Assembly (NCBI GenBank): GCA_023230455.1 | Contig: JALNXH010000027.1 | Span: 1 to 40,662, forward strand | DNA from: Rhodocyclaceae bacterium | GTDB taxonomy: Bacteria; Pseudomonadota; Gammaproteobacteria; Burkholderiales; Rhodocyclaceae | Length of the DNA: 40,662 nt | Direction: 5' to 3' | Part shown: piece after piece, positions 6,295 to 15,293 of the stretch | How positions within the stretch are numbered: the stretch's first letter is position 1 | How the letters are laid out: each line of letters starts with the position of its first letter | The notes under the pieces: generated by a model | Database searches by the model: none | What the model was told of the DNA's origin: nothing | The model's input: only the letters and a program-made list of their open reading frames with translations | Position numbers and translations under genes: made by a program

Positions 6295-8681
6295 AGCCAC
6301 TCGATCAACAACTCGCCGATAAAGGGCTGGAGTGCGCACAACTGCGCGCCGAAAATACCCGCCTGATTTCCCTGCTGGAAAAACACGGCATCGCTCATTT
6401 CGTCGAGCCGCCTCTGCTGGCGCCGTCAGCCTCACCACCTCGGGCCAACTCGAACCTCAGCACCGAACAGAAGATCGCGCTTTTCCGGAAACTGTTCCAT
6501 GGTCGCACCGATGTCTACCCGATCCGCTGGGAGAAAAAAGACGGTAGCAAGGCTGGCTACACACCGGCCTGCAGCAACGAATGGAAAGCCGGGCTCTGCG
6601 ACAAGAAACGGGTGAAATGCAGCGACTGCGGAAACCGCCTGCTGCTGCCACTCGCGGACCATGTGATTTACGACCACCTTGCCGGCGAGCATGTTGTCGG
6701 CATTTATCCATTGCTCGTTGATGACACCTGCCATTTCCTCGCTGCCGACTTTGACGAGGCCGACTGGCGCGACGATGCCAAGGCCTTTGCCGTTTCCTGT
6801 CACGAGTTGAGTGTGCCAGTCGCCATCGAAATATCCCGCTCCGGCGCTGGCGCCCATGCCTGGATCTTCTTCTCGTCCACCGTATCTGCCCGCGATGCGC
6901 GCCGCCTCGGTTCCGCCATCATCAGCCATACCTGCGCCAGAACCCGGCAGCTGAAACTCGAATCGTACGACCGGCTGTTCCCCAACCAGGACACGCTGCC
7001 CAAGGGCGGCTTCGGCAACCTGATCGCGCTGCCACTCCAGAAGGAGGCGCGAGAAAAGGGCTTCAGCCTGTTCGTCGATGACGAGCTCAAGCCGCATGCC
7101 GATCAGTGGACATTTCTGGCTTCCGTCCGCCCGATGTCGCTGGCTGATCTGGAGTCCACGATCCTGCACGCTACAGGCGGTGCCCATCCGCTGGATGTAG
7201 CGTTCATCACCGAAGAGGACGAGCACGAACCTTGGAAGCGTCGGCCTATCCCCAAGAAACTGCCCGGTCCCTTGCCCGACAAGCTCACCGCCGTGCTTGC
7301 TAACCAGATCTACTTCGAGAAATCCCAACTGCCACAGGCGTTGATGAATCGCCTGATCCGGCTCGCGGCATTCCAGAACCCCGAGTTTTACAGGGCGCAG
7401 GCCATGCGTCGCTCAACCTGGGAATTCCCGCGCGTTATTGGCTGTGCCGAAAACTATCCCCGCCACATTGCCTTGCCGCGTGGTTGTCTGGATGCGGCGA
7501 CAAAGTTGCTCGACGAAAACGGTATCGGACTCGATCTCGCCGACGAACGGTTTGCCGGGGAGTTGCTGCCCCTGAAATTCACCGGCCAGCTTCGCCCAGA
7601 TCAGGAAAAAGCAGTCAAGGCCATGATGGCCCACGATACCGGCGTTCTCTGCGCTCCCACCGCGTTTGGCAAAACCGTGACCGCAGCGGCGCTGATTGCC
7701 CGGCGCGGCGTCAGCACACTGATCCTGGTCAACCGCAATGAACTACTCAAGCAGTGGCAGGAACGATTGCGCGTTTTTCTTGGACTGGACAAAGACCAGC
7801 TTGGCACCATCGGCGGCGGCAAACGTAAGCCGACGGGGATGATCGATATCGCGTCCATGCAGTCACTTGTTCGCAACGACGAAGTCAGCGACGTGATCGA
7901 ACGTTATGGCCATGTCGTTATCGACGAGTGTCACCATCTCGCCGCACGCTCATACGAAAAATTGTTCAAAGCGTTCAAGGCGCGCTATGTGCTCGGACTC
8001 ACTGCGACGCCGATCCGCCGCGACGGCCAGCATCCAATCATCTTCATGCAGTGCGGCCCCATTCGCCATGAAGCCAGCCGGCCGGAAGGCGCCCCAAGAT
8101 CATTGAAGGTGATTCCGCGAACCCTGGCGACGCAAGCGAACGGCGATCCTGCCATGCCTATTCAGGATATCTTCCGGCAGCTTGCCAGCAGCGCCGAGCG
8201 CAGTCAGCGGATCGTCGACGATGTGCTCCACGCCTATCGATCTGGTCGCAGCATCCTCGTCCTCACGGAGCGTACCGAGCATCTCGCTACGTTGGAGCTG
8301 GCCCTTACCGGCCAAATTGAAAACCTGTTCGCCTTGCATGGCCGCATGTCCAGGAAACAACGCAACGTGCTATTGGCGGCGCTTGAAGCCCTGCCTGGGG
8401 ATGCTCCGCGTGTATTGCTTGCTACTGGCAGGCTGGTCGGTGAAGGATTCGATCACCCACCACTCGATACGCTGATGCTGGCGATGCCGATTTCGTGGAA
8501 GGGCACTTTGCAGCAATATGCCGGCCGCCTGCACCGTGAGCACGCCAGCAAATCGGAGGTGCTTATCTATGACTACGTTGATACCGGTAACGTGGCGCTC
8601 GAGCGCATGTGGGACAAGAGGCAGCGCGGCTATCGTGCCATGGGATACCAGATCGACACCACCCAGGAAAAACTTTGCTGA
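6291..8681 (+). CDS. TOTE-type primase-helicase (AEP primase + SF2 helicase)
   Basis: 796-residue two-enzyme protein. Residues ~5-35 look like a short coiled coil. C94, C103, C110 and C113 form a probable zinc site ahead of an archaeo-eukaryotic primase (AEP) domain: DFDEADW (D153, D155) supplies the metal-binding acid pair and SRSGAGAHAW (ending H189) the S-x-x-G-x-H-like histidine. Residues ~430-780 are a superfamily 2 helicase: APTAFGKT (K461), DECHH (545-549), TATP (571-574), QQYAGRLHR (741-749). This combination is known from TOTE conflict systems, where the primase-helicase is thought to act on invading nucleic acid. The GTG start at 6291 overlaps the AbiEii stop, so it is co-translated with a toxin. 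That coupling is the unusual feature. Function is inferred from family; motifs are directly visible. Confidence 0.85.
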   Translation: MKPLDQQLADKGLECAQLRAENTRLISLLEKHGIAHFVEPPLLAPSASPPRANSNLSTEQKIALFRKLFHGRTDVYPIRWEKKDGSKAGYTPACSNEWKAGLCDKKRVKCSDCGNRLLLPLADHVIYDHLAGEHVVGIYPLLVDDTCHFLAADFDEADWRDDAKAFAVSCHELSVPVAIEISRSGAGAHAWIFFSSTVSARDARRLGSAIISHTCARTRQLKLESYDRLFPNQDTLPKGGFGNLIALPLQKEAREKGFSLFVDDELKPHADQWTFLASVRPMSLADLESTILHATGGAHPLDVAFITEEDEHEPWKRRPIPKKLPGPLPDKLTAVLANQIYFEKSQLPQALMNRLIRLAAFQNPEFYRAQAMRRSTWEFPRVIGCAENYPRHIALPRGCLDAATKLLDENGIGLDLADERFAGELLPLKFTGQLRPDQEKAVKAMMAHDTGVLCAPTAFGKTVTAAALIARRGVSTLILVNRNELLKQWQERLRVFLGLDKDQLGTIGGGKRKPTGMIDIASMQSLVRNDEVSDVIERYGHVVIDECHHLAARSYEKLFKAFKARYVLGLTATPIRRDGQHPIIFMQCGPIRHEASRPEGAPRSLKVIPRTLATQANGDPAMPIQDIFRQLASSAERSQRIVDDVLHAYRSGRSILVLTERTEHLATLELALTGQIENLFALHGRMSRKQRNVLLAALEALPGDAPRVLLATGRLVGEGFDHPPLDTLMLAMPISWKGTLQQYAGRLHREHASKSEVLIYDYVDTGNVALERMWDKRQRGYRAMGYQIDTTQEKLC

Positions 8682-8696
8682 AGAGAGGTTGCATTC

Positions 8697-11231
8697 ATGA
8701 AGAACAAATCGTCAAAGTCACGTGGCACCAAGACAAGCAAGCCGCCAAAGGAACAAATGCTTTCCCGAACCCATGCCCCAGCGGAAATTGCTCCGCTTGA
8801 ATGGCAGCGCGTGTTGCGCCGTCAATTTGGCCGTGAGCAGGCGTTCGGATTGGAAAATATCGGCGCAGAGCCGTTCTTTTCCGAGTTTCGTGTCAGCAAC
8901 CCGCAGTCGAAGAGCCGCTACCGTGTGGCAATACGCGGCAAACAGCCGGGTGACAACTTCTGCGCCTGTCCGGATTACGCTACCAATGAGTTGGGCACCT
9001 GCAAGCACATCGAGTTTGTTCTCGCCACATTGGAAAAAAAGCGCGGTGCCAAGGCGGCGTTCGCACGGGGCTATCAGCCGGCTTTTTCCGAGCTGTATTT
9101 GCGCAACGACGGCCGAAGGGCCATCCATTTTCGTCCCGGGACGGTTTGTCCGCCGCTGGTGCAGAAAGCCGCCGGCCTGCTGTTCGACGCGGCGCACGGG
9201 TGGATTTTGCCGCAGGAGAAGTTCGGCGAGCTGGAGCGATTTCTTTCGGCCGTGGCCAAGAGCGGCCATGACTTGCGCGCCTATGACGACGCCCTGGACT
9301 TTGTGGCCGGGCGGCGCGATGCCGATCGGCGGGCTGCTGCACTCGACGGAGTCTTTTCGCGCGGTAGCACCGATGTTTTGCTGAAGAAATTGCTCAAAGT
9401 GCCCATGTATCCCTATCAGGCCGAAGGCGCGCTGTTCGCCGTGCGGGCGGGTAGGGCGCTGATCGGCGACGAGATGGGCCTGGGCAAGACCATCCAGGCC
9501 ATCGCCGCCGCCGAAATCCTGGCCCGGCATTTCGGCGTCTCGAAAGTACTGGTGATCTGTCCGACCTCGCTCAAGTACCAGTGGCAAAGCGAAATCAAGC
9601 GCTTTTCCGGCCGCGATTCTCTCGTCATTGCAGGCGGTCGTGCGCAACGGCAGAAGGATTACGCACGCGACGACTTCTGCAAAATCACCAACTACGAAAA
9701 ACTCCAGCCCGACCTCGACCTGATTACTGCCTGGTCACCAGATTTGGTGATTGTCGACGAGGCACAGCGGGTGAAGAACTGGAACACTATCGCCGCTCGC
9801 GCGCTGAAGCGAATCGATAGCCCCTACGCTGTCGTACTCACCGGCACACCACTTGAAAACAAGATCGAGGAACTGATCTCCATCGTCCAGTATGTCGACC
9901 AGCACCGCTTGGGGCCAACATGGAAATTGCTGCACGAGCATCAGGTCAAGGATGAGAGCGGACGCGTGACCGGCTACACCGGGCTGGAAAAAATCGGCCA
10001 GACCCTGGCGCCAATCATGATTCGCCGCCGCAAGTCTGAGGTCCTGGTGCAGTTGCCGGAGCGCACCGACCAAAACCTGCTGGTACCGATGACTGAATTG
10101 CAGATGGTCTATCACCAGGAAAACGCGGAGATCGTGACCAAGATCGTGCAGCGCTGGCGCAAGATGAAATTTCTTTCTGACAAGGACCAGCGGCGGCTGA
10201 CCTGCGCCCTGCAGAACATGCGCATGTCCTGCAACAGCACCTATCTGCTCGACCAGGAAAGCGATCACGGCGTCAAGGCCGACGAACTGGCGGCGCTGTT
10301 CGATGGCCTGTTCGAGCAACCGGATGCCAAGGCCGTGGTGTTCAGCCAATGGACGCGCACCCACGACATCGTGATCCGTCGTCTGGAAGCCCGCGGCATT
10401 GGCTACGTCAGCTTCCATGGTGGCGTCCCCTCGGAGAAGCGCCCGGCGCTTGTCGAGCGTTTCCGTGACGATCCCGACTGCCGCGTGTTCCTGTCGACCG
10501 ATGCCGGGGCGACGGGCTTGAATTTGCAACATGCATCCACGCTCGTAAACATGGATTTGCCTTGGAACCCCGCACTGCTCGAACAACGCATCGCCCGGAT
10601 TCACCGCATGGGTCAGAAGCGACCCGTTCAGATCGTCAATTTCGTCGCCAAAGGCACGATCGAGGAGGGCATGCTCTCAGTGCTGGCCTTCAAGCGGTCG
10701 CTGTCGGCGGGAATTCTCGATGGCGGAGCAGGAGAGATATCGCTGGGCGGCTCGCGCCTCAATCGCTTCATGAAGGACGTCGAGAATGTTACTGGCCGCA
10801 TGGGGGAAGGCGAGGCCATGACACCTGCCGAAGAAGCGGTGGGCGGGGCGGCCGTGGCCGAAGCCTTATCCCTGTCGGAAGAGAATGCGGATACAAAAGT
10901 TCACGAAAGCGACTTGAAAGTGGCGCAGAGCGCGCACCAAGCTGGCGCTGATGAGCCGTCGGTCCTTGGGCATGATGGGCGAGATGCGTCGGAACAGGAG
11001 CCGCGCAACGAAGCTGATCCTTGGCAACTTTTGGTACAGGCTGGCGTTCAGTTGATTTCTGCCCTCGGAGCGGCCAACAATCCCGCTACTTCAGCGCATC
11101 CATGGATCGAGCGAGACCCAAGCACCGGAGTGCAAAGTATCAAAGTGCCATTGCCACCGCCTGAAGCAGTGGGGAAAATTGCCGATATGCTTTCAATGTT
11201 GGCGAGCACTTTGCGGGGCCGGCGTCCATGA
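8697..11231 (+). CDS. SNF2-family helicase with SWIM-like zinc motif
   Basis: 844-residue SNF2/Rad54-type DNA translocase. An N-terminal SWIM-like zinc motif (C89-x-C91 ... C102-x-H104) precedes the ATPase: GDEMGLGKT (257-265), DEAQ (354-357), LTGTPLEN (381-388), and QRIARIHRMGQ (630-640), the hallmark SNF2 motif VI. After the helicase (to ~690) comes an acidic, low-complexity tail of ~110 residues and a short end rich in Pro and Leu. The ATG is preceded by GAGAGG at suitable distance, 15 bases after the TOTE gene, so it belongs to the same operon. SNF2 proteins translocate on double-stranded DNA and remodel bound proteins; pairing with a primase-helicase suggests joint handling of foreign DNA (inference). 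Confidence 0.85.
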   Translation: MKNKSSKSRGTKTSKPPKEQMLSRTHAPAEIAPLEWQRVLRRQFGREQAFGLENIGAEPFFSEFRVSNPQSKSRYRVAIRGKQPGDNFCACPDYATNELGTCKHIEFVLATLEKKRGAKAAFARGYQPAFSELYLRNDGRRAIHFRPGTVCPPLVQKAAGLLFDAAHGWILPQEKFGELERFLSAVAKSGHDLRAYDDALDFVAGRRDADRRAAALDGVFSRGSTDVLLKKLLKVPMYPYQAEGALFAVRAGRALIGDEMGLGKTIQAIAAAEILARHFGVSKVLVICPTSLKYQWQSEIKRFSGRDSLVIAGGRAQRQKDYARDDFCKITNYEKLQPDLDLITAWSPDLVIVDEAQRVKNWNTIAARALKRIDSPYAVVLTGTPLENKIEELISIVQYVDQHRLGPTWKLLHEHQVKDESGRVTGYTGLEKIGQTLAPIMIRRRKSEVLVQLPERTDQNLLVPMTELQMVYHQENAEIVTKIVQRWRKMKFLSDKDQRRLTCALQNMRMSCNSTYLLDQESDHGVKADELAALFDGLFEQPDAKAVVFSQWTRTHDIVIRRLEARGIGYVSFHGGVPSEKRPALVERFRDDPDCRVFLSTDAGATGLNLQHASTLVNMDLPWNPALLEQRIARIHRMGQKRPVQIVNFVAKGTIEEGMLSVLAFKRSLSAGILDGGAGEISLGGSRLNRFMKDVENVTGRMGEGEAMTPAEEAVGGAAVAEALSLSEENADTKVHESDLKVAQSAHQAGADEPSVLGHDGRDASEQEPRNEADPWQLLVQAGVQLISALGAANNPATSAHPWIERDPSTGVQSIKVPLPPPEAVGKIADMLSMLASTLRGRRP

Positions 11232-11243
11232 TTCCCGAGGTGG

Positions 11244-11262
11244 ATCAACGATCGTTTATCAT
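11244..11262 (+). promoter_or_regulatory. operator/promoter of HTH gene copy 1
   Basis: TCAACGATCGTTTA (11245-11258) is the TCAACG-N2-CGTTGA operator with one mismatch, overlapping a TATCAT -10-like element (11257-11262). The ATG lies 7 bases after it and there is no Shine-Dalgarno. The upstream operator seen 50 bp ahead in the other two copies is missing. TGGATCAACG just here equals the flank of operator 1 in the 23685 copy, as if operators 1 and 2 had recombined into one. Confidence 0.6.
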
Positions 11263-11269
11263 GATGTCC

Positions 11270-11518
11270 ATGAAAGAACGAGTCGTGACGATCCATTCAG
11301 CCACCGAACTGGGAGATACGCTCAGATTGCTTCGCAAGGAGTCAGGCCTGACGCAGCGCGATGCGGCCGGTTTATGCAACGTCAGCCTTCCGTTCTTGAA
11401 TCAGGTGGAGCAGGGGAAGCCGACGGCACAGATCGGTAAGGTGCTGGAGGTGTGCCAGCGGTACGGGGTCGAGATCGTTTTCCGGCTACCCGAAGAACTT
11501 GACCGATCAGGGCAGTGA
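11270..11518 (+). CDS. HipB/Y4mF-like HTH regulator, copy 1
   Basis: 82-residue Cro/cI-type helix-turn-helix protein similar to HipB/Y4mF antitoxins. LTQRDAAGLCNVSLPFLNQVEQGKP holds the DNA-binding helices. It is identical at 60 of 82 positions to the protein at 23759, and both have the same length. The third in-frame ATG (11270) is chosen because it aligns with the copy-2 start and with operator spacing. A HipA-type kinase normally follows such a gene, but none does here; only a guaA-type attachment site is found downstream. It has its own operator and also lies at the end of the AbiE-TOTE-SNF2 operon, so it may regulate that operon or be a leftover antitoxin. Confidence 0.8.
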   Translation: MKERVVTIHSATELGDTLRLLRKESGLTQRDAAGLCNVSLPFLNQVEQGKPTAQIGKVLEVCQRYGVEIVFRLPEELDRSGQ

Positions 11519-11633
11519 CGTTGCTGTCGCACGGTAACAGCGGCCGAGTTATATTCTGCAGCCGGCAGGCCAAAATCGACATTTAGCCTGAATCAATAGT
11601 CCTGAATAGTCAGTACGAGGTTCGTTTTTCATC

Positions 11634-11695
11634 ATCGCCCGGAAACCCGCATGAATACTAAGCGTTCTTCTGGAGACGGTATCGGTGACGGTATT
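11634..11695. repeat. 32-bp repeat and 12-bp-period arm repeats of site B
   Basis: A 32-base block starting ATCGCCCGGAAACCCGC (11634-11665) is identical to 24911-24942. It is followed by GACGGTATC (11675-11683) and GACGGTATT (11687-11695), a direct repeat with 12-bp period that also recurs at site C. Such repeats next to a guaA-like core fit integrase arm sites. B and C therefore derive from closely related islands. Confidence 0.6.
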
Positions 11696-11708
11696 GTGAG
11701 GGGTGAGT

Positions 11709-11768
11709 CTGATGGAACCCAATAACGGCAAGGCTTCCTGTGGCGATGTAATAATCGAGTGGGAGTGA
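11709..11768 (+). repeat. guaA 3'-end-like attachment site B
   Basis: ATAATCGAGTGGGAGTGA (11751-11768) reads I-I-E-W-E-stop. The 28 bases at 11709-11736 match 32576-32603 of site D at 25 of 28 positions, so B and D share element-derived sequence left of the core as well as the core itself. B separates the AbiE-TOTE cassette from the SIR2-HerA/Wadjet cassette. Confidence 0.7.
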
Positions 11769-11874
11769 CCGGTCCCTAGCGGCGGGGCTATGGTTTGCGT
11801 GGTCAGCCTGTTAGAGCGATCCATATTCAGCTGTGATGTACGCAGCATAGTATTCAGGCTATCGTCTGCGTTTT

Positions 11875-11903
11875 TGAAATGCGCCCTTTTCGGGCGCATT
11901 TCA
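11875..11903. terminator. 12-bp perfect hairpin between convergent genes, possible terminator
   Basis: TGAAATGCGCCC (11875-11886) and GGGCGCATTTCA (11892-11903) pair perfectly around TTTTC. It lies between the 3' end of the HTH gene (plus) and the 3' end of herA (minus), where a bidirectional terminator would be expected. Neither strand has a clean T run after the stem, so intrinsic termination is uncertain. Confidence 0.4.
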
Positions 11904-12200
11904 ATTCTCAGATTGGCGGAATCGGTATTAATTTTGCTGTCACTATGCCTTCAATTCGGCCACTGCGGACCTAGAGCCTGCGCTCTGGCTCGGTCCGGCA
12001 AATCGCCAATCTCGTGCCGTTCAGTCGTTGATGGCGGTCAGTGACTGATTGGCACTTCAGGCTACAGTTGGATTCGACCCGATCCGGTCGTTGATCCCAG
12101 TGGATCGACTCTATCAAAACGAACATTCGCTGCTAGCAGGGTAGTGCAAATCTCCTTACCAACGGCATAGGTACACACGATTGGCCATGGGACAGAAGCA
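11904..12200. other. intergenic stretch, no gene seen
   Basis: Almost 300 bases between the hairpin and the herA stop codon. I find no credible coding frame or RNA gene. Together with 11773-11874 it would be the place where an integrase gene belonging to attachment site B should lie, but there is none. Confidence 0.5.
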
Positions 12201-13961
12201 TCAAACTGTCTTAGGGCGTGTTTGACTGCGTAGCGCCTCGACTGCGAGGTTTATGGCAGCAACATCGGGAGCTTGTATACCCCATTCTTTCCAGAAATCG
12301 CGGGTCGCGCTATCAGGAGTGATCGCTGGTTTATCAAGCCGAATCCGTGATGGGAGAAGGACTGCATCGCCAAGCATCAAAGCCTCGCCAGTGTCCAGCA
12401 GCGGAAGGATGCTAGTAAGGCCCGCCAAGGAATCCGGCATCAGGCGTTTGATAACGGCCTGGTCCGTGTCGTTCGTCAGACGCAGGGAGAGGAAGTTGTT
12501 GCACTGGCTCAGGATGGTCTTACTGACATCCGATGGTCGCTGGCTTACCACTAACAGTGAAAAGCCATACTTTCGGCCTTCCTTGGCAATGCGCTCAAAA
12601 GCACCAAGCGCTTGGCGCTGTACGGCGTCAGCATCATCGCGGACAGGTAAATACAGATGCGCCTCATCACAAAGTAACGTGATAGGTGTGCGTTTTCCCG
12701 GTTCCATCCAGAACTGAACGTCGTAAAGTAACCGAGCGAGCGTGCCAGTAACGACTGGAAGCACATCTGACGGAACTTCAGAAAAGTCGATAACCTTGAT
12801 CCCATCGCCGCCGTTAGAGCCAAGGAGTTGGGCAACTTGGGCTGCGAGCCATCCATACGTGTTGGCCTTGGCCGGGGGCGTGAACATGAACCCATAGCGA
12901 CGATCATCCAACTTAGCTGCAAGGCGGGAGATGAACCGGGTCAGCTTATCTTCCCATTCACCTTTGATCGGTCCTGTCTTTCCTTGGCCCTTGGTTGTGT
13001 TGTCGGTGTCGAGAAGCGTGACGAGATCCTTAATCGGATAGGGGACAGGAGAATCGACGGTGAATGTCTTCACAACCTCGGGTTTGTTTTCATCCTCAAG
13101 GGTCTTCTGTTTCAAAGTTCTGACGTGCAGAGTGAATCGTGATGCTTGGTTCGGCGCGTTCTGGTCACTGCGATCCAGAATCATGGAAAGCATTTCGTCG
13201 CGATTCAATAGCCAGTACGGGAGGAATAGTGCGTCGTCACCAGGGTGCTCAAGGTCACCTGGGCCAGCAATGCGGAGTCGTTTCGCAAAGCCACCGTTCT
13301 TGGCGTCAGCCAGAGGAGTGTATTCACCATGCATATCGAATACGATGATATTGGGGAACTTAAGTTTGGCCGCTCGCTCTAGGATCAAAGCTACGGCGTA
13401 GCTCTTGCCTGATCCCGTGCTACCAAGAATCGCAGCATGTCGTTGAAAGAATTTGTCACCACTGACAATGGCTTCCGCGCTTCTGTCGGCAACGAATACA
13501 CCTAGCTTAAGACGCTCGTTCTCGGGAAAATCTGCGCCCAAAATGCCCATGAAGCGCTGCAGGTTGGCAGCATCGATAACGTAACACTCACGATCAATTT
13601 GTGGGAAGCTGTCAGCGCCACGCTTAAAGGTGTTCTTCTTGTCACCATCGACAGTCCTGAAAGTCCCAATCAAGGCACCACGCACGAGGTCTGTCGGTAC
13701 AGAGACAAGTTCTGCTTCTTCGCCATCTTCAGGTAGATCTTCCGCAAGTTCGTCGCGCATGCTTCTGGTGACGCGCTCCGTTATTGCGATCAGGTATTCC
13801 CGCTCTGTGCTTCCGCGTACGGCGATCAGATTGCCGATTCCAATGCGAGTGAGGAGCACGGAGTTGGAAACATCGATACTGACACGGCTCGTGTCCACTG
13901 CGGAAACTTTGCCTAGCAGCTCTGCATCCGTGAATTGCAAAGTGGCGGGGGTGTTGTTCAT
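12201..13961 (-). CDS. herA: HerA-type hexameric ATPase of a SIR2-HerA defence pair
   Basis: 586-residue FtsK/HerA-superfamily DNA translocase. An N-terminal HAS-barrel-like region (1-~110) precedes the ATPase: Walker A GSTGSGKS (180-187), FDMHGEYTPL (~208-217) typical of HerA, Walker B LLCDEAHLY (D432/E433), and EGRKYGFSLLVVSQRPSD (~461-478) with the conserved arginine/glutamine region. Its start overlaps the SIR2 stop by 4 bases (ATGA), so the two are co-translated. In described SIR2-HerA systems the two proteins assemble into a large complex that degrades NAD+ and/or cuts DNA on infection. The gene appears full length. No NurA nuclease gene is present, which argues against a repair role. 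Confidence 0.85.
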   Translation of the reverse strand: MNNTPATLQFTDAELLGKVSAVDTSRVSIDVSNSVLLTRIGIGNLIAVRGSTEREYLIAITERVTRSMRDELAEDLPEDGEEAELVSVPTDLVRGALIGTFRTVDGDKKNTFKRGADSFPQIDRECYVIDAANLQRFMGILGADFPENERLKLGVFVADRSAEAIVSGDKFFQRHAAILGSTGSGKSYAVALILERAAKLKFPNIIVFDMHGEYTPLADAKNGGFAKRLRIAGPGDLEHPGDDALFLPYWLLNRDEMLSMILDRSDQNAPNQASRFTLHVRTLKQKTLEDENKPEVVKTFTVDSPVPYPIKDLVTLLDTDNTTKGQGKTGPIKGEWEDKLTRFISRLAAKLDDRRYGFMFTPPAKANTYGWLAAQVAQLLGSNGGDGIKVIDFSEVPSDVLPVVTGTLARLLYDVQFWMEPGKRTPITLLCDEAHLYLPVRDDADAVQRQALGAFERIAKEGRKYGFSLLVVSQRPSDVSKTILSQCNNFLSLRLTNDTDQAVIKRLMPDSLAGLTSILPLLDTGEALMLGDAVLLPSRIRLDKPAITPDSATRDFWKEWGIQAPDVAAINLAVEALRSQTRPKTV

Positions 13962-14998
13962 GGTTCAAGAACCTCGTCAATGAATGCGTTTACGTCCCAT
14001 AGTGCGAGCCCTGGGATGAACTGCTGGGTCTTGTTGACAGTGAGTCGAGTGCCCGTGACACCAGCCTCAACGTGGTGCTCCAGTGTAGTTACGTTTGTAT
14101 TGGCAAGCGAAATCGCGGCAGCGTTGGGTGTAAGATTTCGTGACAGCATTAGGGTCGGCTTTCCACCTTTGATCGCGGGAGACAAGTGTGTCTCCAAGTG
14201 ATCGTCGTTGAATCCATAGCCAAGAAATAGGAATCGACTGGCTCGGTCAATTACGTCGTTAGCCTTGGCCCGATGATGATCGAAAGGGCTTTCGTAGCCA
14301 TTGCGAAACTTGTTTTGCCCAGGCGTGATGATCAGACGCGTCGCATCGGTCAAGTCGCCCGCGTAGCACACAGGCCTATCTCCTCGAAGATACCAATCAA
14401 GGCTGCCATGCGGCTTGCAGATCAATGCCCGTGGCTTGTAGTGGTAGGTTACGTTCGGCTTTCTGTACGTGACGTTGCGGCAGAAGCTCAGTTTGCTTTC
14501 GCGCTCGTTGAGAGCACCGACGAATCGGCCAACAAACATCGTGTCAGCGCCAATTCCTGCCTCTTCAACTGCTACCTCGACCAAACGATCGTAGTTCGTT
14601 GTCACAATGGGCAGTCCGGATGAAGGCTTGAGCATATGCCCAAGCAGTCGAGTCAGCCGCAGTTGCCGCGTACCGTTGAAAACCTCAGTAATGACCTGCC
14701 GTTCTCGCTCTGCGATCATTGCGCCTGTCACAGTCGATATCGCCAGTTCTAGGGCCGCTGTCGGCACCGTTTCTTGTAGAGCACCTTCCAATCCCTTTGT
14801 CTTGATAACTGGGACTATGGATGCCCAAGCAGCCAAATCGGCTACATCCAGCCCGGCGCCGATGGTGGCACACAAGTGATCCGCTAACTCACCCATGCCT
14901 GGCAATCCTTCAGCACAAGAAAGACCTGACCCGATGATGGTAACCAGACCGTCGCTGAGGTGATCTTGCAGGTGCTTCTTGATTTCGTCCAATGTCAT
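13958..14998 (-). CDS. SIR2-family NADase effector of SIR2-HerA
   Basis: 346-residue SIR2-fold protein. IIGSGLSCAEGLPGMGELAD (21-40) is the NAD-binding glycine motif, TTNYD (133-137) the conserved N-x-D loop, KPHGS (195-199) holds the catalytic histidine H197, and LGYGFNDDHLE (259-269) is the usual late SIR2 motif. Prokaryotic defence SIR2 proteins hydrolyse NAD+ to stop phage growth. It is the first gene of the two-gene operon and overlaps herA by 4 bases. No Shine-Dalgarno is visible; TATATC lies 7 bases before the ATG (15006-15011 on this strand) and may be a -10 element. All catalytic residues are intact. Phage range cannot be judged. Confidence 0.85.
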   Translation of the reverse strand: MTLDEIKKHLQDHLSDGLVTIIGSGLSCAEGLPGMGELADHLCATIGAGLDVADLAAWASIVPVIKTKGLEGALQETVPTAALELAISTVTGAMIAERERQVITEVFNGTRQLRLTRLLGHMLKPSSGLPIVTTNYDRLVEVAVEEAGIGADTMFVGRFVGALNERESKLSFCRNVTYRKPNVTYHYKPRALICKPHGSLDWYLRGDRPVCYAGDLTDATRLIITPGQNKFRNGYESPFDHHRAKANDVIDRASRFLFLGYGFNDDHLETHLSPAIKGGKPTLMLSRNLTPNAAAISLANTNVTTLEHHVEAGVTGTRLTVNKTQQFIPGLALWDVNAFIDEVLEP

Positions 14999-15239
14999 GT
15001 GCAGCGATATATCTTGTGGATACTCATAATGTTACCGCCCAGAAGACAAATAGCAGTTCTGGAAACCGCCAGATCGCTTCGCCCGCTTTTTTCCGGGAAG
15101 GCTGGCTCTACCAATGTGGCCGATCAGAATACCAAACGGCAGCTATCGGGCATCGGCGGATATATGTGCCGCCGTCCCAAGGCCGACTTTGGCTGAAATA
15201 AGGTTCTCTGGTTTATGTCCTAAGAATCATCACACTGAA

Positions 15240-15288
15240 ATTATCGTATCACTTGAATTATGATAATCAAAAAGATATGGTGTATATT
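15240..15288 (+). promoter_or_regulatory. inverted repeat and -10 element ahead of the WYL-Wadjet operon
   Basis: ATTATCGTA (15240-15248) and TATGATAAT (15259-15267) are 9-bp inverted arms (one mismatch) around 10 bp, a plausible operator for the WYL regulator encoded next. TATATT (15283-15288) lies 5 bases before the WYL ATG, and no good Shine-Dalgarno is present, so a leaderless start is possible. The opposite SIR2-HerA operon starts 241 bp to the left. Confidence 0.45.
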
Positions 15289-15293
15289 TAGGT

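Noticed and set aside
5206..6438. 410-residue minus-strand frame opposite abiEii
   Set aside because: Lies opposite a gene with clear nucleotidyltransferase motifs; composition typical of antisense.
11193..11206. A possible upstream operator for HTH copy 1 inside the SNF2 gene
   Set aside because: Only TCAATG matches the left half, the right half does not fit, and spacing is 52 instead of 50 bp.
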